A stretch of 64,000 nucleotides of DNA, taken from Paracoccaceae bacterium (GTDB taxonomy: Bacteria > Pseudomonadota > Alphaproteobacteria > Rhodobacterales > Rhodobacteraceae). The notes beneath the pieces are model-generated. The model saw nothing but the letters and a program-made list of their open reading frames with translations, was not told the origin of the DNA and searched no databases. The stretch spans positions 1 to 64,000 of the forward strand of contig JAFWNM010000011.1 in NCBI GenBank assembly GCA_017510335.1, in the 5' to 3' direction. Below, piece by piece: positions 42,484 through 51,200 of this stretch (within the stretch, counting starts at the first letter, position 1; each line of letters begins with the position of its first letter). Both the position numbers and the translations under genes were made by a program.

Positions 42484-43857
42484 TTAGAGCGTGGTCCCGT
42501 AAAGCTGCCATTCCTGTTCTGTCACCTGCATGGCCAGCGCGTCATGTTCCCCGCGCTTGACCGCTGAAAAGACCTGATGCAACGGCGCGCCAAGAATGGC
42601 GTTCATCGCTGCGGACTCTGCGAAGCGGTCAATCGCTTCCAGCCAGCTGCGCGGCATGGGCGGGTAATATGCGCCGCCATTTGGCCCTTCCGCACCCGGT
42701 GCGCAGGCCGCCCCGATCCCATCCAGCGCGGCCCCCAGCACCACAGCAGCCACAAGATAGGGATTGGCATCAACCCCGGGCACGCGATGCTCGAAATGGC
42801 GGGTTTGTGCGGCGCCTGCGGGAATGCGCAGCGCAACATTGCGATCTTCGGCACCCCATGAATTGGAAACAGGGGAATAAACCGCACCGGCAAACCTGCG
42901 CCAGCTGTTCAGCACCGGCGCCAGAACCAGCATCGACTCGGCCATGCAGTTGCGAATACCGCCGATTGCGTGCAGCATGGACGGGGCCAACAGTCCCGCG
43001 CTTGGGTCTGCAAAGATATTCACCCCTGTTTCATCCATCAGTGACAAGTGCAGATGCATCCCCGAACCGGAGCTTTGCGCAAAAGGCTTCGACATGAAAC
43101 ACGCGTCCATGCCAAAACGCCGGGCGGTGCTGCGCAGCAACCGCTTCGCGCGCACAATATCGTCAGCCGCGCGCGCCAGATCGCGGTAGCGCAGGGTCAG
43201 TTCAAACTGGCCCGGGGCATATTCGGAAATCAGGGTTTCCATCGGTATATCCAGCGCGGCAGCGCCTTCATAAACCGCGTCAAAGAACGGCGACATTTCG
43301 TCCAGTTCATCCACCGACATGCAATTGGTGCCCGACAGCCTGCGGCCCGTCAACGCTGCGCGTGCGGGCCGGGGTTTTCCGTCCGCATCCCGGTCCTGGT
43401 CGACAAGGTAGAATTCCAGTTCAAACGCGCCCATCGGCCTGTAGCCCATTGCGCCCGCGCGCGCGACCTGCCTGATCATGGCGTTGCGCGGATCAAGGGG
43501 TGAGGGGTCGCCTGCAGGTGTTTCCATCTGCAGCAACACCAGGCCCCGCCCGTTTGCCACCTGATACCCAAGGGTGTGGGGCACAGGCCAGCAACGGCTG
43601 TCGCCCCCGCCATCATCCATAAGCGCGATTGCCGCACCAATATCATGGCCCGACACATCCTGTGCAAACAGCGACGCAGGCATACCCCGCCCCGATTTGA
43701 ACAGGCTTTGCAATTCATGGCGGCGGATTATCTTGCCGCGCCCGATGCCGTGAAGATCACTTAGGACAATATCTATCGCCTGCACATCAGGACAGGCGGT
43801 CAGAAATTCCTGCGCTTCGGAAAGCGGCGCTTTCTGAAGGGGCGCATCTGCTGTCAT
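42484..43857 (-). CDS. Glutamine synthetase-like (gamma-glutamyl ligase) family protein
   Basis: A 457-residue GlnA-fold protein from ATG 43857. N-terminal beta-grasp part (VQAIDIVLSDLHGIGRGKIIRRHEL) and catalytic domain with GAFELEFYLVD, EYAPGQFELTL, KPFAQSSGSGMHLHLSLMDETG, RRFAGAVYSPVSNSWG and HFEHRVPGVDANPYLVAAVVLGAALDG. This is the PuuA/gamma-glutamylamine-synthetase branch rather than housekeeping GlnA. It would ligate glutamate to an amine or amino compound. Convergent with the hydrolase/peptide-importer operon and possibly part of the same metabolic unit. Confidence 0.85.
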   Translation of the reverse strand: MTADAPLQKAPLSEAQEFLTACPDVQAIDIVLSDLHGIGRGKIIRRHELQSLFKSGRGMPASLFAQDVSGHDIGAAIALMDDGGGDSRCWPVPHTLGYQVANGRGLVLLQMETPAGDPSPLDPRNAMIRQVARAGAMGYRPMGAFELEFYLVDQDRDADGKPRPARAALTGRRLSGTNCMSVDELDEMSPFFDAVYEGAAALDIPMETLISEYAPGQFELTLRYRDLARAADDIVRAKRLLRSTARRFGMDACFMSKPFAQSSGSGMHLHLSLMDETGVNIFADPSAGLLAPSMLHAIGGIRNCMAESMLVLAPVLNSWRRFAGAVYSPVSNSWGAEDRNVALRIPAGAAQTRHFEHRVPGVDANPYLVAAVVLGAALDGIGAACAPGAEGPNGGAYYPPMPRSWLEAIDRFAESAAMNAILGAPLHQVFSAVKRGEHDALAMQVTEQEWQLYGTTL

Positions 43858-43887
43858 GGTCGTCACATCCCGGGGTTTTGCGCCATG

Positions 43888-43932
43888 TGTATACTGCGTT
43901 TTCGGGCAATGTATAGAACCCCGTTTTCGGGC
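43888..43932. repeat. Tandem direct repeat upstream of the GS-like gene
   Basis: Two units, TGTATAct-gCGTTTTCGGGC (43888-43907) and TGTATAgaaccc-CGTTTTCGGGC (43910-43932), share TGTATA and the 11-mer CGTTTTCGGGC; the 11-mers lie 25 bp apart. They sit 30-75 bp before the GS-like start, the place of an operator or activator site. Too few units for a CRISPR. Confidence 0.55.
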
Positions 43933-43989
43933 TGTCGCCGAAGCCGGGACCACAACGAATGCCGCATTCACGGCCCTGCAGGCCCGCTG

Positions 43990-45321
43990 TCAGGGGTTCG
44001 GCACGTCCAGCCCGCTGGGCACAGACAGGGGCACGCCCAACCGGCCCGCCAATGCCTGCGCATCGCTCAGGCTGTGCAAAAAGGCCACAATATCCGCAAT
44101 GTCGCTGTCACTTAGCAAAATGGGCGGGGTTTGCACGGCGTCCCGTATCGCGCCCAGTTCAACAGGGTCATCCATGATCTGCCAGTCGTCCACTGACAAG
44201 GCGGGCAAGATGACCTGCGCGCGCCCATAGCGTGCCAAGGCGGACACAGGGTCGGCATGGTCGCGGATGAACCCCGCCAGCGTGGCATGTGACCCCGCAT
44301 GCCCATAGGGCGCTGTGTGCGCCACATTGCGCAAGGACGGCGTGCGAAACGCGAACGCATCTTCTTCGCGCCCTGTCACGCGCATGCGCCCTGTGTCGCG
44401 GCGGTGCGATTCAAACCGCGCAGCCTTGCCCGGCCCCAGTTGCGGCACGCCGCGCGCATGGAACCCATGATCGGTCTGGAACGGGCCGGAATGGCAACTG
44501 GCGCAGGTGGCGCGCCCGTAAAACAGCCCCATTCCGCGCGCGGCATCAGCGGGCAAGGTGCCCTGACCGCGCAGATAGGCATCAAACGGGCTGGTATCGG
44601 ACCGGAATTCAACCGCCACGAAGCCCGCAATCGCGTTCGATATATGCGTAAACGCAATGTCATCGCGGGTGGTAATATCGTCATGCGTTGCAACAAACCG
44701 CGCGGCATAGTCGGGAATGTCGCGCACGCGCTGCGCGATCAGGTCCCATGCGCCCCCTGCGCCGGTAATGCGGCCTTGTCGCACGGCCTGCGCAATTTCG
44801 TTTTCGCTGTAATGACCGGCCATTTCATCGGGGCTAAGCACGGGAAACATGTTCTGCGCCGACAAAAGCGAGGCAAACCCCGCCATCATGTCCCCTTCAA
44901 GGGGCGTGCGCAGGCCGGTTTCGCGGGTCGGGTCAACCTCTATCCGGCCATCATGGAACATGCGGGTGAATTCATGCGCACCCAGGTTCCACAGCGCGGG
45001 CGAATTGCGCGGAATGCGTTGTTCGGGCATATTGTCCGGGTCGGCCACCCGCGCGGGGCCAAGGCCCCTGCCCCCGTCGCCCAAACCCAGCGACACCCCG
45101 TCAGATGTGCCAAAAGCGGGGTGGTGGCATGTCGCACAGGCCACTTCACGGTTGCCCGACAAGATGGGGTCATAGAATAAATGCCAGCCCAGCCGCACCA
45201 GTTCGGGCGGATGGCTGGCGAAATCAGCGTCACCTGCCGCATCGGGCAAGGGCAGTTCGGCCAGCGCCCCGCCACACCCCAACCCGGCCGCAGCCATCAA
45301 CCCCAAAACGATGTCGCGCAT
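43990..45321 (-). CDS. Dihaem cytochrome c peroxidase/MauG-family protein
   Basis: A 443-residue exported dihaem protein. The N-terminal MRDIVLGLMAAAGLGCGGALA is a signal sequence (a lipoprotein Cys at 16 is possible but the box is weak). Haem motifs CATCH (about residue 62) and CASCH (about 273) occur in EVACATCHHPAFGT and GRATCASCHSGPF, with LGWHLFYDPILSGN in front, as in the CcpA/MauG family. GGGGGA precedes ATG 45321. It may reduce peroxide or modify a protein or small molecule in the periplasm; the family name does not decide this. It follows the Gfo/Idh gene by 70 bp that contain two hairpins. Confidence 0.85.
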   Translation of the reverse strand: MRDIVLGLMAAAGLGCGGALAELPLPDAAGDADFASHPPELVRLGWHLFYDPILSGNREVACATCHHPAFGTSDGVSLGLGDGGRGLGPARVADPDNMPEQRIPRNSPALWNLGAHEFTRMFHDGRIEVDPTRETGLRTPLEGDMMAGFASLLSAQNMFPVLSPDEMAGHYSENEIAQAVRQGRITGAGGAWDLIAQRVRDIPDYAARFVATHDDITTRDDIAFTHISNAIAGFVAVEFRSDTSPFDAYLRGQGTLPADAARGMGLFYGRATCASCHSGPFQTDHGFHARGVPQLGPGKAARFESHRRDTGRMRVTGREEDAFAFRTPSLRNVAHTAPYGHAGSHATLAGFIRDHADPVSALARYGRAQVILPALSVDDWQIMDDPVELGAIRDAVQTPPILLSDSDIADIVAFLHSLSDAQALAGRLGVPLSVPSGLDVPNP

Positions 45322-45342
45322 CCTATCCCCCATCCCCATCGG

Positions 45343-45403
45343 TGCGGCAAACAATGCCGCATCCATGGGGTTTACCGCAAGGGGCTGCAAATCAACCTTG
45401 CGG
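45343..45403 (-). terminator. Hairpins between the Gfo/Idh gene and the dihaem protein gene
   Basis: TGCGGCA-aacaa-TGCCGCA (45343-45361) and CCGCAAGG/CCTTGCGG (45375-45382 with 45396-45403, crossing the Gfo/Idh stop codon at 45392). No T-run follows. They may separate the sugar operon from the dihaem gene. Confidence 0.4.
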
Positions 45404-46534
45404 GACAACCGGCGTCCATGCCCCGCCCGCTTTCGACGACCGCAGACAGGCATCAATGAAACGCATGCCCGACAGCCCGTCCGCAATTCCCGGCAAAACC
45501 CCACCGGCAGCGGTATCGCCCGCATCATGCGCGCGAATGGCGTCGGCCGCTTCGCGGTAAAGCGTGGCGAACCCTTCCAGATATCCTTCGGGGTGGCCTG
45601 CGGGGGTGCGCGTTGTGGCAAGGCCCGCATCGGTGGCCCCCGCCCCTGCGCGCGTCAGAATGTGTGTGGGCTGGCCAAAGCGGGTAAACTGCATCTGGTT
45701 GGGGTTTTCCTGCGCCCAGGCCAAGCCCCCCTTGTCGCCATGAATGCGCAGCCGCAGCGCGTTTTCAGTCCCGACCGCCACTTGCGACGCCCAAAGCATG
45801 CCCTTGGCCCCGCTGGCATAGCGCAGCATCACATGGGCGTTGTCATCCACGGCGCGCCCTTCCACGAAACTGGACAGATCGGCGGCCAGCGCATCAGGGG
45901 ACTGGCCAGTGACAAATTCGGCCAGTTGCCACGCATGGGTGCCGATGTCACCAATGGCCCCCCCTGCGCCAGACCGTGCGGGGTCAGTGCGCCATTCGGC
46001 CTGTTTGCCGGTTGCCGCTTCGGTCAGCCAGTCCTGCACATATTCGACATGCACCAGCCGCAAACGGCCCAATTCACCCCGCGCCACCATCTCGCGGGCC
46101 TGCCGGATCAGCGGATAGCCCGAATAATTATGCGTCAGCACGAATAATTTGCCCGATTGCGCCACCGCGAGTTCCAGTTCCAGCGCATCTTCCAGTCTGG
46201 ACGCCAGCGGCTTGTCACAAATCACATGAATGCCCGCGCGCAAAAAGGCCAGCGCGGCGGGGACATGCATGTGGTTGGGCGTGACAATCGCAACTGCGTC
46301 AATGCCATCATCACGCGCAGATTCTACCTGCGCCATCTGCGTGAAACTGTCATAGCTGCGATCGCGCGCAATGCCCAAGGCCGCAGCGGACGCATGCGCG
46401 CGCGCAGGGTCCGATGACAGCGCGCCCGCGACCAGATCCCACTGGCCGTCAATGCGCGCAGCAATGCGATGCACCCCCCCGATAAACGCGCCTTCGCCGC
46501 CGCCCACCATGCCCAGCTTCAAACGCGCACTCAT
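45392..46534 (-). CDS. Gfo/Idh/MocA-family NAD(P)-dependent oxidoreductase
   Basis: A 380-residue dehydrogenase. The N-terminal Rossmann fold (LKLGMVGGGEGAFIGGVHR) and VAIVTPNHMHVPAALAFLRAGIHVICDKPLA, with the catalytic DKP, are followed by the alpha/beta substrate domain (GGAIGDIGTHAWQLAEFVTG). Acts on a sugar or cyclitol hydroxyl; the substrate cannot be read. It overlaps the TIM-barrel epimerase gene by 4 bp, so the pair works together, last in the xylooligosaccharide cluster. Confidence 0.88.
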   Translation of the reverse strand: MSARLKLGMVGGGEGAFIGGVHRIAARIDGQWDLVAGALSSDPARAHASAAALGIARDRSYDSFTQMAQVESARDDGIDAVAIVTPNHMHVPAALAFLRAGIHVICDKPLASRLEDALELELAVAQSGKLFVLTHNYSGYPLIRQAREMVARGELGRLRLVHVEYVQDWLTEAATGKQAEWRTDPARSGAGGAIGDIGTHAWQLAEFVTGQSPDALAADLSSFVEGRAVDDNAHVMLRYASGAKGMLWASQVAVGTENALRLRIHGDKGGLAWAQENPNQMQFTRFGQPTHILTRAGAGATDAGLATTRTPAGHPEGYLEGFATLYREAADAIRAHDAGDTAAGGVLPGIADGLSGMRFIDACLRSSKAGGAWTPVVPQG

Positions 46535-47592
46535 GGTGCAATTCCCAGCATGGCGCGGATTTGCGCAATGTCGGTCTGGCCCCCTGCAAAATCGTCAAAC
46601 GCCTTGTCGGTCACATCGATGATGTGCTGCGCGATGAATGGCGCGCCTTCGGCGGCCCCTTGTTGGGGGGATTTCAGGCAGCATTCCCATTCCAGCACGG
46701 CCCAGCTGTCATAGTCGTATTGGGCCAGTTTGGAAAAGATCGCAGCAAAATCAACCTGCCCATCGCCAAGACTGCGGAAGCGCCCCGCGCGGTTCAGCCA
46801 TGGCTGATAGCCGGAATAGACGCCCTGCCGCCCGTCGGGGTTGAATTCGGCATCCTTCACATGGAAGGCGCAAATACGGTCATGATACAGATCGATGAAC
46901 GCCAGATAATCCATTTGCTGCAGCAGGAAATGCGACGGGTCGTAATTGATGCGCGCGCGTGTGTGCCCGTCCAGCGCGTCCAGGAACATTTCCCATGTCG
47001 CCCCGTCAAAGACATCTTCGCCAGGGTGGATTTCATAGCCGATATCAACGCCGTTTTCGTCGTAAACATCAAGGATCGGACGCCAGCGACGGGCCAATTC
47101 GGCAAATGCCTCCTCAATTAGTCCGGCGGGGCGTTGTGGCCATGGATAAAGATAGGGGAACGCCAATGATCCCGTGAAACTGACAGATGTGGACAATCCC
47201 AAATTGCGGCTGGCGCGCGCGGCTTTTGTTACCTGATCGACGGCCCATTCCTGCCGCGCTTTTGGGTTGCCATGCAGCGCTTTGGGCGCAAAAGCATCGA
47301 ATGCCATGTCATAGGCAGGGTTCACCGCAACAAGCTGACCCTGCAGATGGGTGGACAATTCAGTGATTTCCACACCTGCCGTCGCGCAGATTCCCTTGAT
47401 TTCGTCACAATAATCCTTGCTTTCGGCAGCGCGGTCCAGATTGAACAGCCGGGTGTCGAAAGTCGGGATTTGCACGCCTTTGTATCCAAGCGACCCCGCC
47501 CAGTGCGCAATGCCGTCCAAGGTGTTGAAAGGGGCGTCATCGCCAGCGAATTGTGCCAGAAACAGGGCGGGACCCTTTATTTTTGCGGGCAT
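46531..47592 (-). CDS. Sugar phosphate isomerase/epimerase (xylose isomerase-like TIM barrel)
   Basis: A 353-residue AP_endonuc_2 (IolE/xylose isomerase-like) protein. Metal-site segments: GYEIHPGEDVFDG (Glu), INYDPSHFLLQQMDY (Asp, His), CAFHVKDAEFNPDGRQGVYSGYQPW and VLEWECCLKS (Glu). Often paired with Gfo/Idh oxidoreductases in sugar and inositol pathways, as here. Product unknown. Confidence 0.85.
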   Translation of the reverse strand: MPAKIKGPALFLAQFAGDDAPFNTLDGIAHWAGSLGYKGVQIPTFDTRLFNLDRAAESKDYCDEIKGICATAGVEITELSTHLQGQLVAVNPAYDMAFDAFAPKALHGNPKARQEWAVDQVTKAARASRNLGLSTSVSFTGSLAFPYLYPWPQRPAGLIEEAFAELARRWRPILDVYDENGVDIGYEIHPGEDVFDGATWEMFLDALDGHTRARINYDPSHFLLQQMDYLAFIDLYHDRICAFHVKDAEFNPDGRQGVYSGYQPWLNRAGRFRSLGDGQVDFAAIFSKLAQYDYDSWAVLEWECCLKSPQQGAAEGAPFIAQHIIDVTDKAFDDFAGGQTDIAQIRAMLGIAP

Positions 47593-47631
47593 TGGTCTTC
47601 CTCGTGGTTTTGTGTGCTCGGGCCGTGCCGC

Positions 47632-49233
47632 TTAGGGTTGGCCCGCTTCAGGAATATAGTCGAAACTGCGAAACTGCGCGGGCAGTGCACGTCCGGTAAT
47701 GTCAAACGCAGCCATACCGACAAAAGCCCCGGTAAAAGAGCCATGCTCCCCCCGCCCGCCTTCATCAGATATTACGGACGCATCCAGCGCAGGACCAAGC
47801 GCCACCCAGTCCCCCCCTTGATGCCAGTAAAACTGCTGCACCGCGCGGCTGATCTTGGCGGCAAGCCACACAGGACCGGGGGCCAGTGGCACTGGGTCAC
47901 AGGGCCAGTGCAACGCGCCATCCGGCCAATCCCCGGCGCAGGACATGACTGTCAAGCACCGGCCAAGGGTTTCTTCCCATGTGACAGCGGCAAAATGGAA
48001 CTTGCTGCGGTTGTAGTAGGTCACCAACCCCGCCGCCTGTTGGTAGGTGTCGGGCGCAAAGTCGGCCAGTTCGGTTTCGGCGCGGTATTGGAAATGTTCC
48101 TGTCGCCGGGCGACCAGCGATTGTTCGAACCAGCTGCCAATGCTTTCGCGCGCGTGCAGGCACAATGTGTCACCTGTCAGGGTGAACAGCCGTTCAGGGT
48201 GCGGGCTGCGCAACCACTGGAATTCCGGCGGCAGGTCCGGCCCGTCAAATCTGCGCCGTATCGCAGTCGGCGCGCGCGGGTCCACATTCACGGGGGCGGG
48301 CACCTCCAGCGCGGGCACAGGACCACCATGCGCCAGATACAGCCAGCCATCATCTGCCCACACGCATTTCTGAATCGCCGTTTCACGCCCCAGCGGTGAA
48401 AACCGACCCGGAAGCGGGCGCGAACACAGATGGGTGTGATAGACATCGCCACCTGGGGTTTCCACGATCTGGCCATGGCCAGCGCGCTGCAAGGGCGCGT
48501 CGGGGTGGTCCTTGGACGTGATCAGGTGCGTATCGGGGTGCATTTCATACGGCCCATCAATCTGACGCGCGCGCGCCATTGTGACCGCATGGCCATAGCC
48601 CGTGCCCCCTTCGGCAGTGGTCAGGTAGTAATAGCCCCCCCGCTTGAACAGATGCGGGCCTTCGACCAGACCCAGCGCACTGCCCGGAAAAATGTTGCGC
48701 ACCGGCCCCGTCAGCCCGTGTTCGGGGTGCCATTCCTGCAACAGAATGCCGTCAAAAGCGGGGCTTTTGGGTTGGCCGCCAACGGACCGGCCACGGTGGT
48801 TCCACTGCATGTTCAAGAACCACTTGCGCCCGTCATCGTCGTGGAACAGCGACGGGTCAAACCCGGATGAATTCACATAGATCGGGTCGGACCACGGCCC
48901 TTCTATCGATGGGGCGGTGACGATGTAATTATGCGCATCCTTGAAATTGCCGTCCAGACGTTTGACATCTGTATAAACCAGCCAGAACAGCCCGTCCGCA
49001 TGTGACAGGCACGGTGCCCAAATACCGCAGCTGTCCGGGTTACCGCGCATGTCCAGCTGGCTGGCGCGTGTCAGGGGCCGGCAGGCCAGATCCCAGTTCA
49101 CCAGATCGCTGGAACGGTGAATCTGAACGCCGGGGAACCATTCAAATGTCGATGTGGCGATGAAATAGTCATCGCCCACACGGCAGATGGACGGGTCCGG
49201 GTTGAAACCCGGTAAAATAGGGTTGCGGATCAT
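47632..49233 (-). CDS. xynB: Glycoside hydrolase family 43 beta-xylosidase
   Basis: A 533-residue cytoplasmic (no signal peptide) GH43 enzyme with a C-terminal beta-sandwich (DUF1349/XynB_C-like). The five-bladed propeller carries NPILPGFNPDPSICRVGDDYFIATSTFEWFPGV with the catalytic base Asp, SSGFDPSLFHDDDGRKWFLNM with the modulating Asp, and GLVEGPHLFKRGGYYYL with the acid Glu. It should cleave xylose or arabinose from imported xylooligosaccharides. ATG 49233 is preferred; the frame extends upstream into the previous gene. Its cytoplasmic place fits the ABC importer in the same operon. Confidence 0.9.
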   Translation of the reverse strand: MIRNPILPGFNPDPSICRVGDDYFIATSTFEWFPGVQIHRSSDLVNWDLACRPLTRASQLDMRGNPDSCGIWAPCLSHADGLFWLVYTDVKRLDGNFKDAHNYIVTAPSIEGPWSDPIYVNSSGFDPSLFHDDDGRKWFLNMQWNHRGRSVGGQPKSPAFDGILLQEWHPEHGLTGPVRNIFPGSALGLVEGPHLFKRGGYYYLTTAEGGTGYGHAVTMARARQIDGPYEMHPDTHLITSKDHPDAPLQRAGHGQIVETPGGDVYHTHLCSRPLPGRFSPLGRETAIQKCVWADDGWLYLAHGGPVPALEVPAPVNVDPRAPTAIRRRFDGPDLPPEFQWLRSPHPERLFTLTGDTLCLHARESIGSWFEQSLVARRQEHFQYRAETELADFAPDTYQQAAGLVTYYNRSKFHFAAVTWEETLGRCLTVMSCAGDWPDGALHWPCDPVPLAPGPVWLAAKISRAVQQFYWHQGGDWVALGPALDASVISDEGGRGEHGSFTGAFVGMAAFDITGRALPAQFRSFDYIPEAGQP

Positions 49234-49285
49234 GGCCTTACATTCCCTGTGTTGCCTGCCGGTGCTGGGCGCCAATCTGCCCTGT

Positions 49286-50407
49286 TCATGCCAGCATCGC
49301 CTGCGCGTCATCCGGGGTCAGCGCCTGTGGCCGCGCGCAACTGGTGGTGATGTCCAACACCTTGCCGGATTGCGCGGCGTCCAGAATGGCGGTCATCACA
49401 TCCACCACATGCAACGCAAATTCCAGACTGCAGCGATGCGCCCGCCCCTCGACAATGCCAATGGCCATATCGGCCAGCCCAGCAGCGCGGTAATTGGCGT
49501 TTACCCCGTCATTGGCACGCGCAAACGGGTGGTCCCACCCTACGCCTGACGACGTGAATGCGGCTTTGGCAGTCATGCGCACTTCACCGCCGAAGAAATT
49601 GGGGTCAGGCACATGCAAGGTGCCGTGCTGGCCATACAGTTCCATAGGCGCATGGCCATGTTGCCACACATCCCAACTGGCGCAATAGGTCACCTGCGCG
49701 CCAGACTGGAACTGCAAAATGGCGTGTATGGTGGTGGGCGTTTCCACGGTGATCTTCTCGCCATGGCGGGGTTGGGATGTGATGGTGCGTTCGGCCTGCG
49801 CACTCATGCTCATGGCTGTCACGCGTTTGACCGGCCCCAGAAGCTGCACAAGGTTGGAAATATAATATGGCCCAAGATCCAGGATCGGCCCACCACCGGG
49901 CTTGAAGAAGAAGTCGGGGTTCGGGTGCCACATTTCCATGCCGGGGCTTTGGACAAAACAGGTGCCCGAACTGATCTTGCCCACGCGCCCTGTATCAACC
50001 AGATGGCGCGCAAGCTGGTGTGCGCCGCCCATGAACGTGTCAGGCGCAGACCCCACGCGCAGGCCCTTTTGCGCGGCCTTGGCGGCCAGCGCCTGCCCTT
50101 CGGCCAGCGACAGCACAAACGGCTTTTCGGAATAGACATGTTTGCCCGCATCCAGAATTTGCATGGACACGTCAAAATGCGCGGCGGGCACTGTCAGGTT
50201 GACGATAATATCAATGTCATCCGCCGCCAGAAGCCCGTCAACAGTTTCCGCACGCAGGCCGAATTCTGCCGCGCGCGCCTTGGCCGCATCCGCGTTCAAA
50301 TCGGCGCAGGCGCGCATTTCAATGCCCCGAAACAATGGCGCAAGGCGCATATATGCCGCCGAGATATTGCCACAGCCCAGAACCCCGATACCAAGTGCTT
50401 TTGTCAT
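49286..50407 (-). CDS. Gfo/Idh/MocA-family oxidoreductase
   Basis: A 373-residue dehydrogenase: LGIGVLGCGNISAAYMRLAP, then VYSEKPFVLSLAEGQALAAKA with the EKP motif and GGGPILDLGPYYISNLVQLLG. Sequence is clearly different from the other Gfo/Idh protein in the cluster (EKP instead of DKP). ATG 50407 is preferred over the upstream frame. Ten bases after the epimerase gene, so coupled to it. Confidence 0.87.
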   Translation of the reverse strand: MTKALGIGVLGCGNISAAYMRLAPLFRGIEMRACADLNADAAKARAAEFGLRAETVDGLLAADDIDIIVNLTVPAAHFDVSMQILDAGKHVYSEKPFVLSLAEGQALAAKAAQKGLRVGSAPDTFMGGAHQLARHLVDTGRVGKISSGTCFVQSPGMEMWHPNPDFFFKPGGGPILDLGPYYISNLVQLLGPVKRVTAMSMSAQAERTITSQPRHGEKITVETPTTIHAILQFQSGAQVTYCASWDVWQHGHAPMELYGQHGTLHVPDPNFFGGEVRMTAKAAFTSSGVGWDHPFARANDGVNANYRAAGLADMAIGIVEGRAHRCSLEFALHVVDVMTAILDAAQSGKVLDITTSCARPQALTPDDAQAMLA

Positions 50408-50417
50408 GCTCTGCCCC

Positions 50418-51167
50418 TTAGAACTGGCGGAAATTGGTGATCGACCGGCGCGCGAAGCGGGCCAGATCATTCGGGTTGTCATGTTCCATCACGAACAGGC
50501 TGACACCCGCGCCACGCAACGCACCCATGATCGCGGGCCAGTCCATGGTGCCATGGCCCACATCGGCCCAGCCGTCTTCGTCCTCGCATTGCCCTACCGG
50601 GGCGATGTCCTTGACATGGGCGGCCGTCATGCGTGGCCCGTGTTGCGCGATCCAGTCCAGCGGGGCACCCCCGCCGCGCACGATCCAGGCGATATCGGCT
50701 TCCCATTCCATGGATGGCGCGCCTTCCAGCAGCAGCGCCATGGGTATTTCACCGCTGGCCAGCGGCATGAATTCCCAATGGTGGTTGTGCCAGCCAAAGC
50801 GCAAGCCCGCATCCTGCACGCGCTTGCTCGCGACATCCAGTCGTCCAGCCAGATCGCGCCATGCCTGCGCATCCGCCCCGTTGCGATAGGCATCATCGGG
50901 GGCGGGGCAATATAGCTGTTTGACACCCAGCGCCTTGGCATTGGCGATGGTCTTGTCGAACTGGTCTTCAAAACTGGCAAGCGGGAAAAAATGCGCTGAC
51001 GGCATGCTTAGCCCGCGCTCATCAAGCGCAGCACGAAAAGCGCCCGCATCTTCATAGACGCCGCCGAACCCTTCGACCTGCGTGTAGCCAAGCGCGGCCA
51101 ACTGGTCCAATACCCCGTCCCATGGGGTGAAATTGCGCGCGGAATAAAGCTGGAATGAAACATCCAT
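50418..51167 (-). CDS. Sugar phosphate isomerase/epimerase (TIM barrel)
   Basis: A 249-residue short AP_endonuc_2-type protein with MDVSFQLYSARNFTPWDGVLDQLAALGY, GLRFGWHNHHWEFMPL, WEADIAWIVRGGGAPLDW, AAHVKDIAP and FVMEHDNPNDL, the usual isomerase pattern with HNHxxEF. Paired with the Gfo/Idh gene downstream. AAGGAC precedes the ATG. Confidence 0.85.
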   Translation of the reverse strand: MDVSFQLYSARNFTPWDGVLDQLAALGYTQVEGFGGVYEDAGAFRAALDERGLSMPSAHFFPLASFEDQFDKTIANAKALGVKQLYCPAPDDAYRNGADAQAWRDLAGRLDVASKRVQDAGLRFGWHNHHWEFMPLASGEIPMALLLEGAPSMEWEADIAWIVRGGGAPLDWIAQHGPRMTAAHVKDIAPVGQCEDEDGWADVGHGTMDWPAIMGALRGAGVSLFVMEHDNPNDLARFARRSITNFRQF

Positions 51168-51200
51168 TGTGTTGTCCTTCTTGGGTTTTCAGTTCACGCG

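Noticed and set aside
43888-43932. CRISPR array
   Set aside because: Only two imperfect units with almost no spacer and no cas genes; more like an operator.
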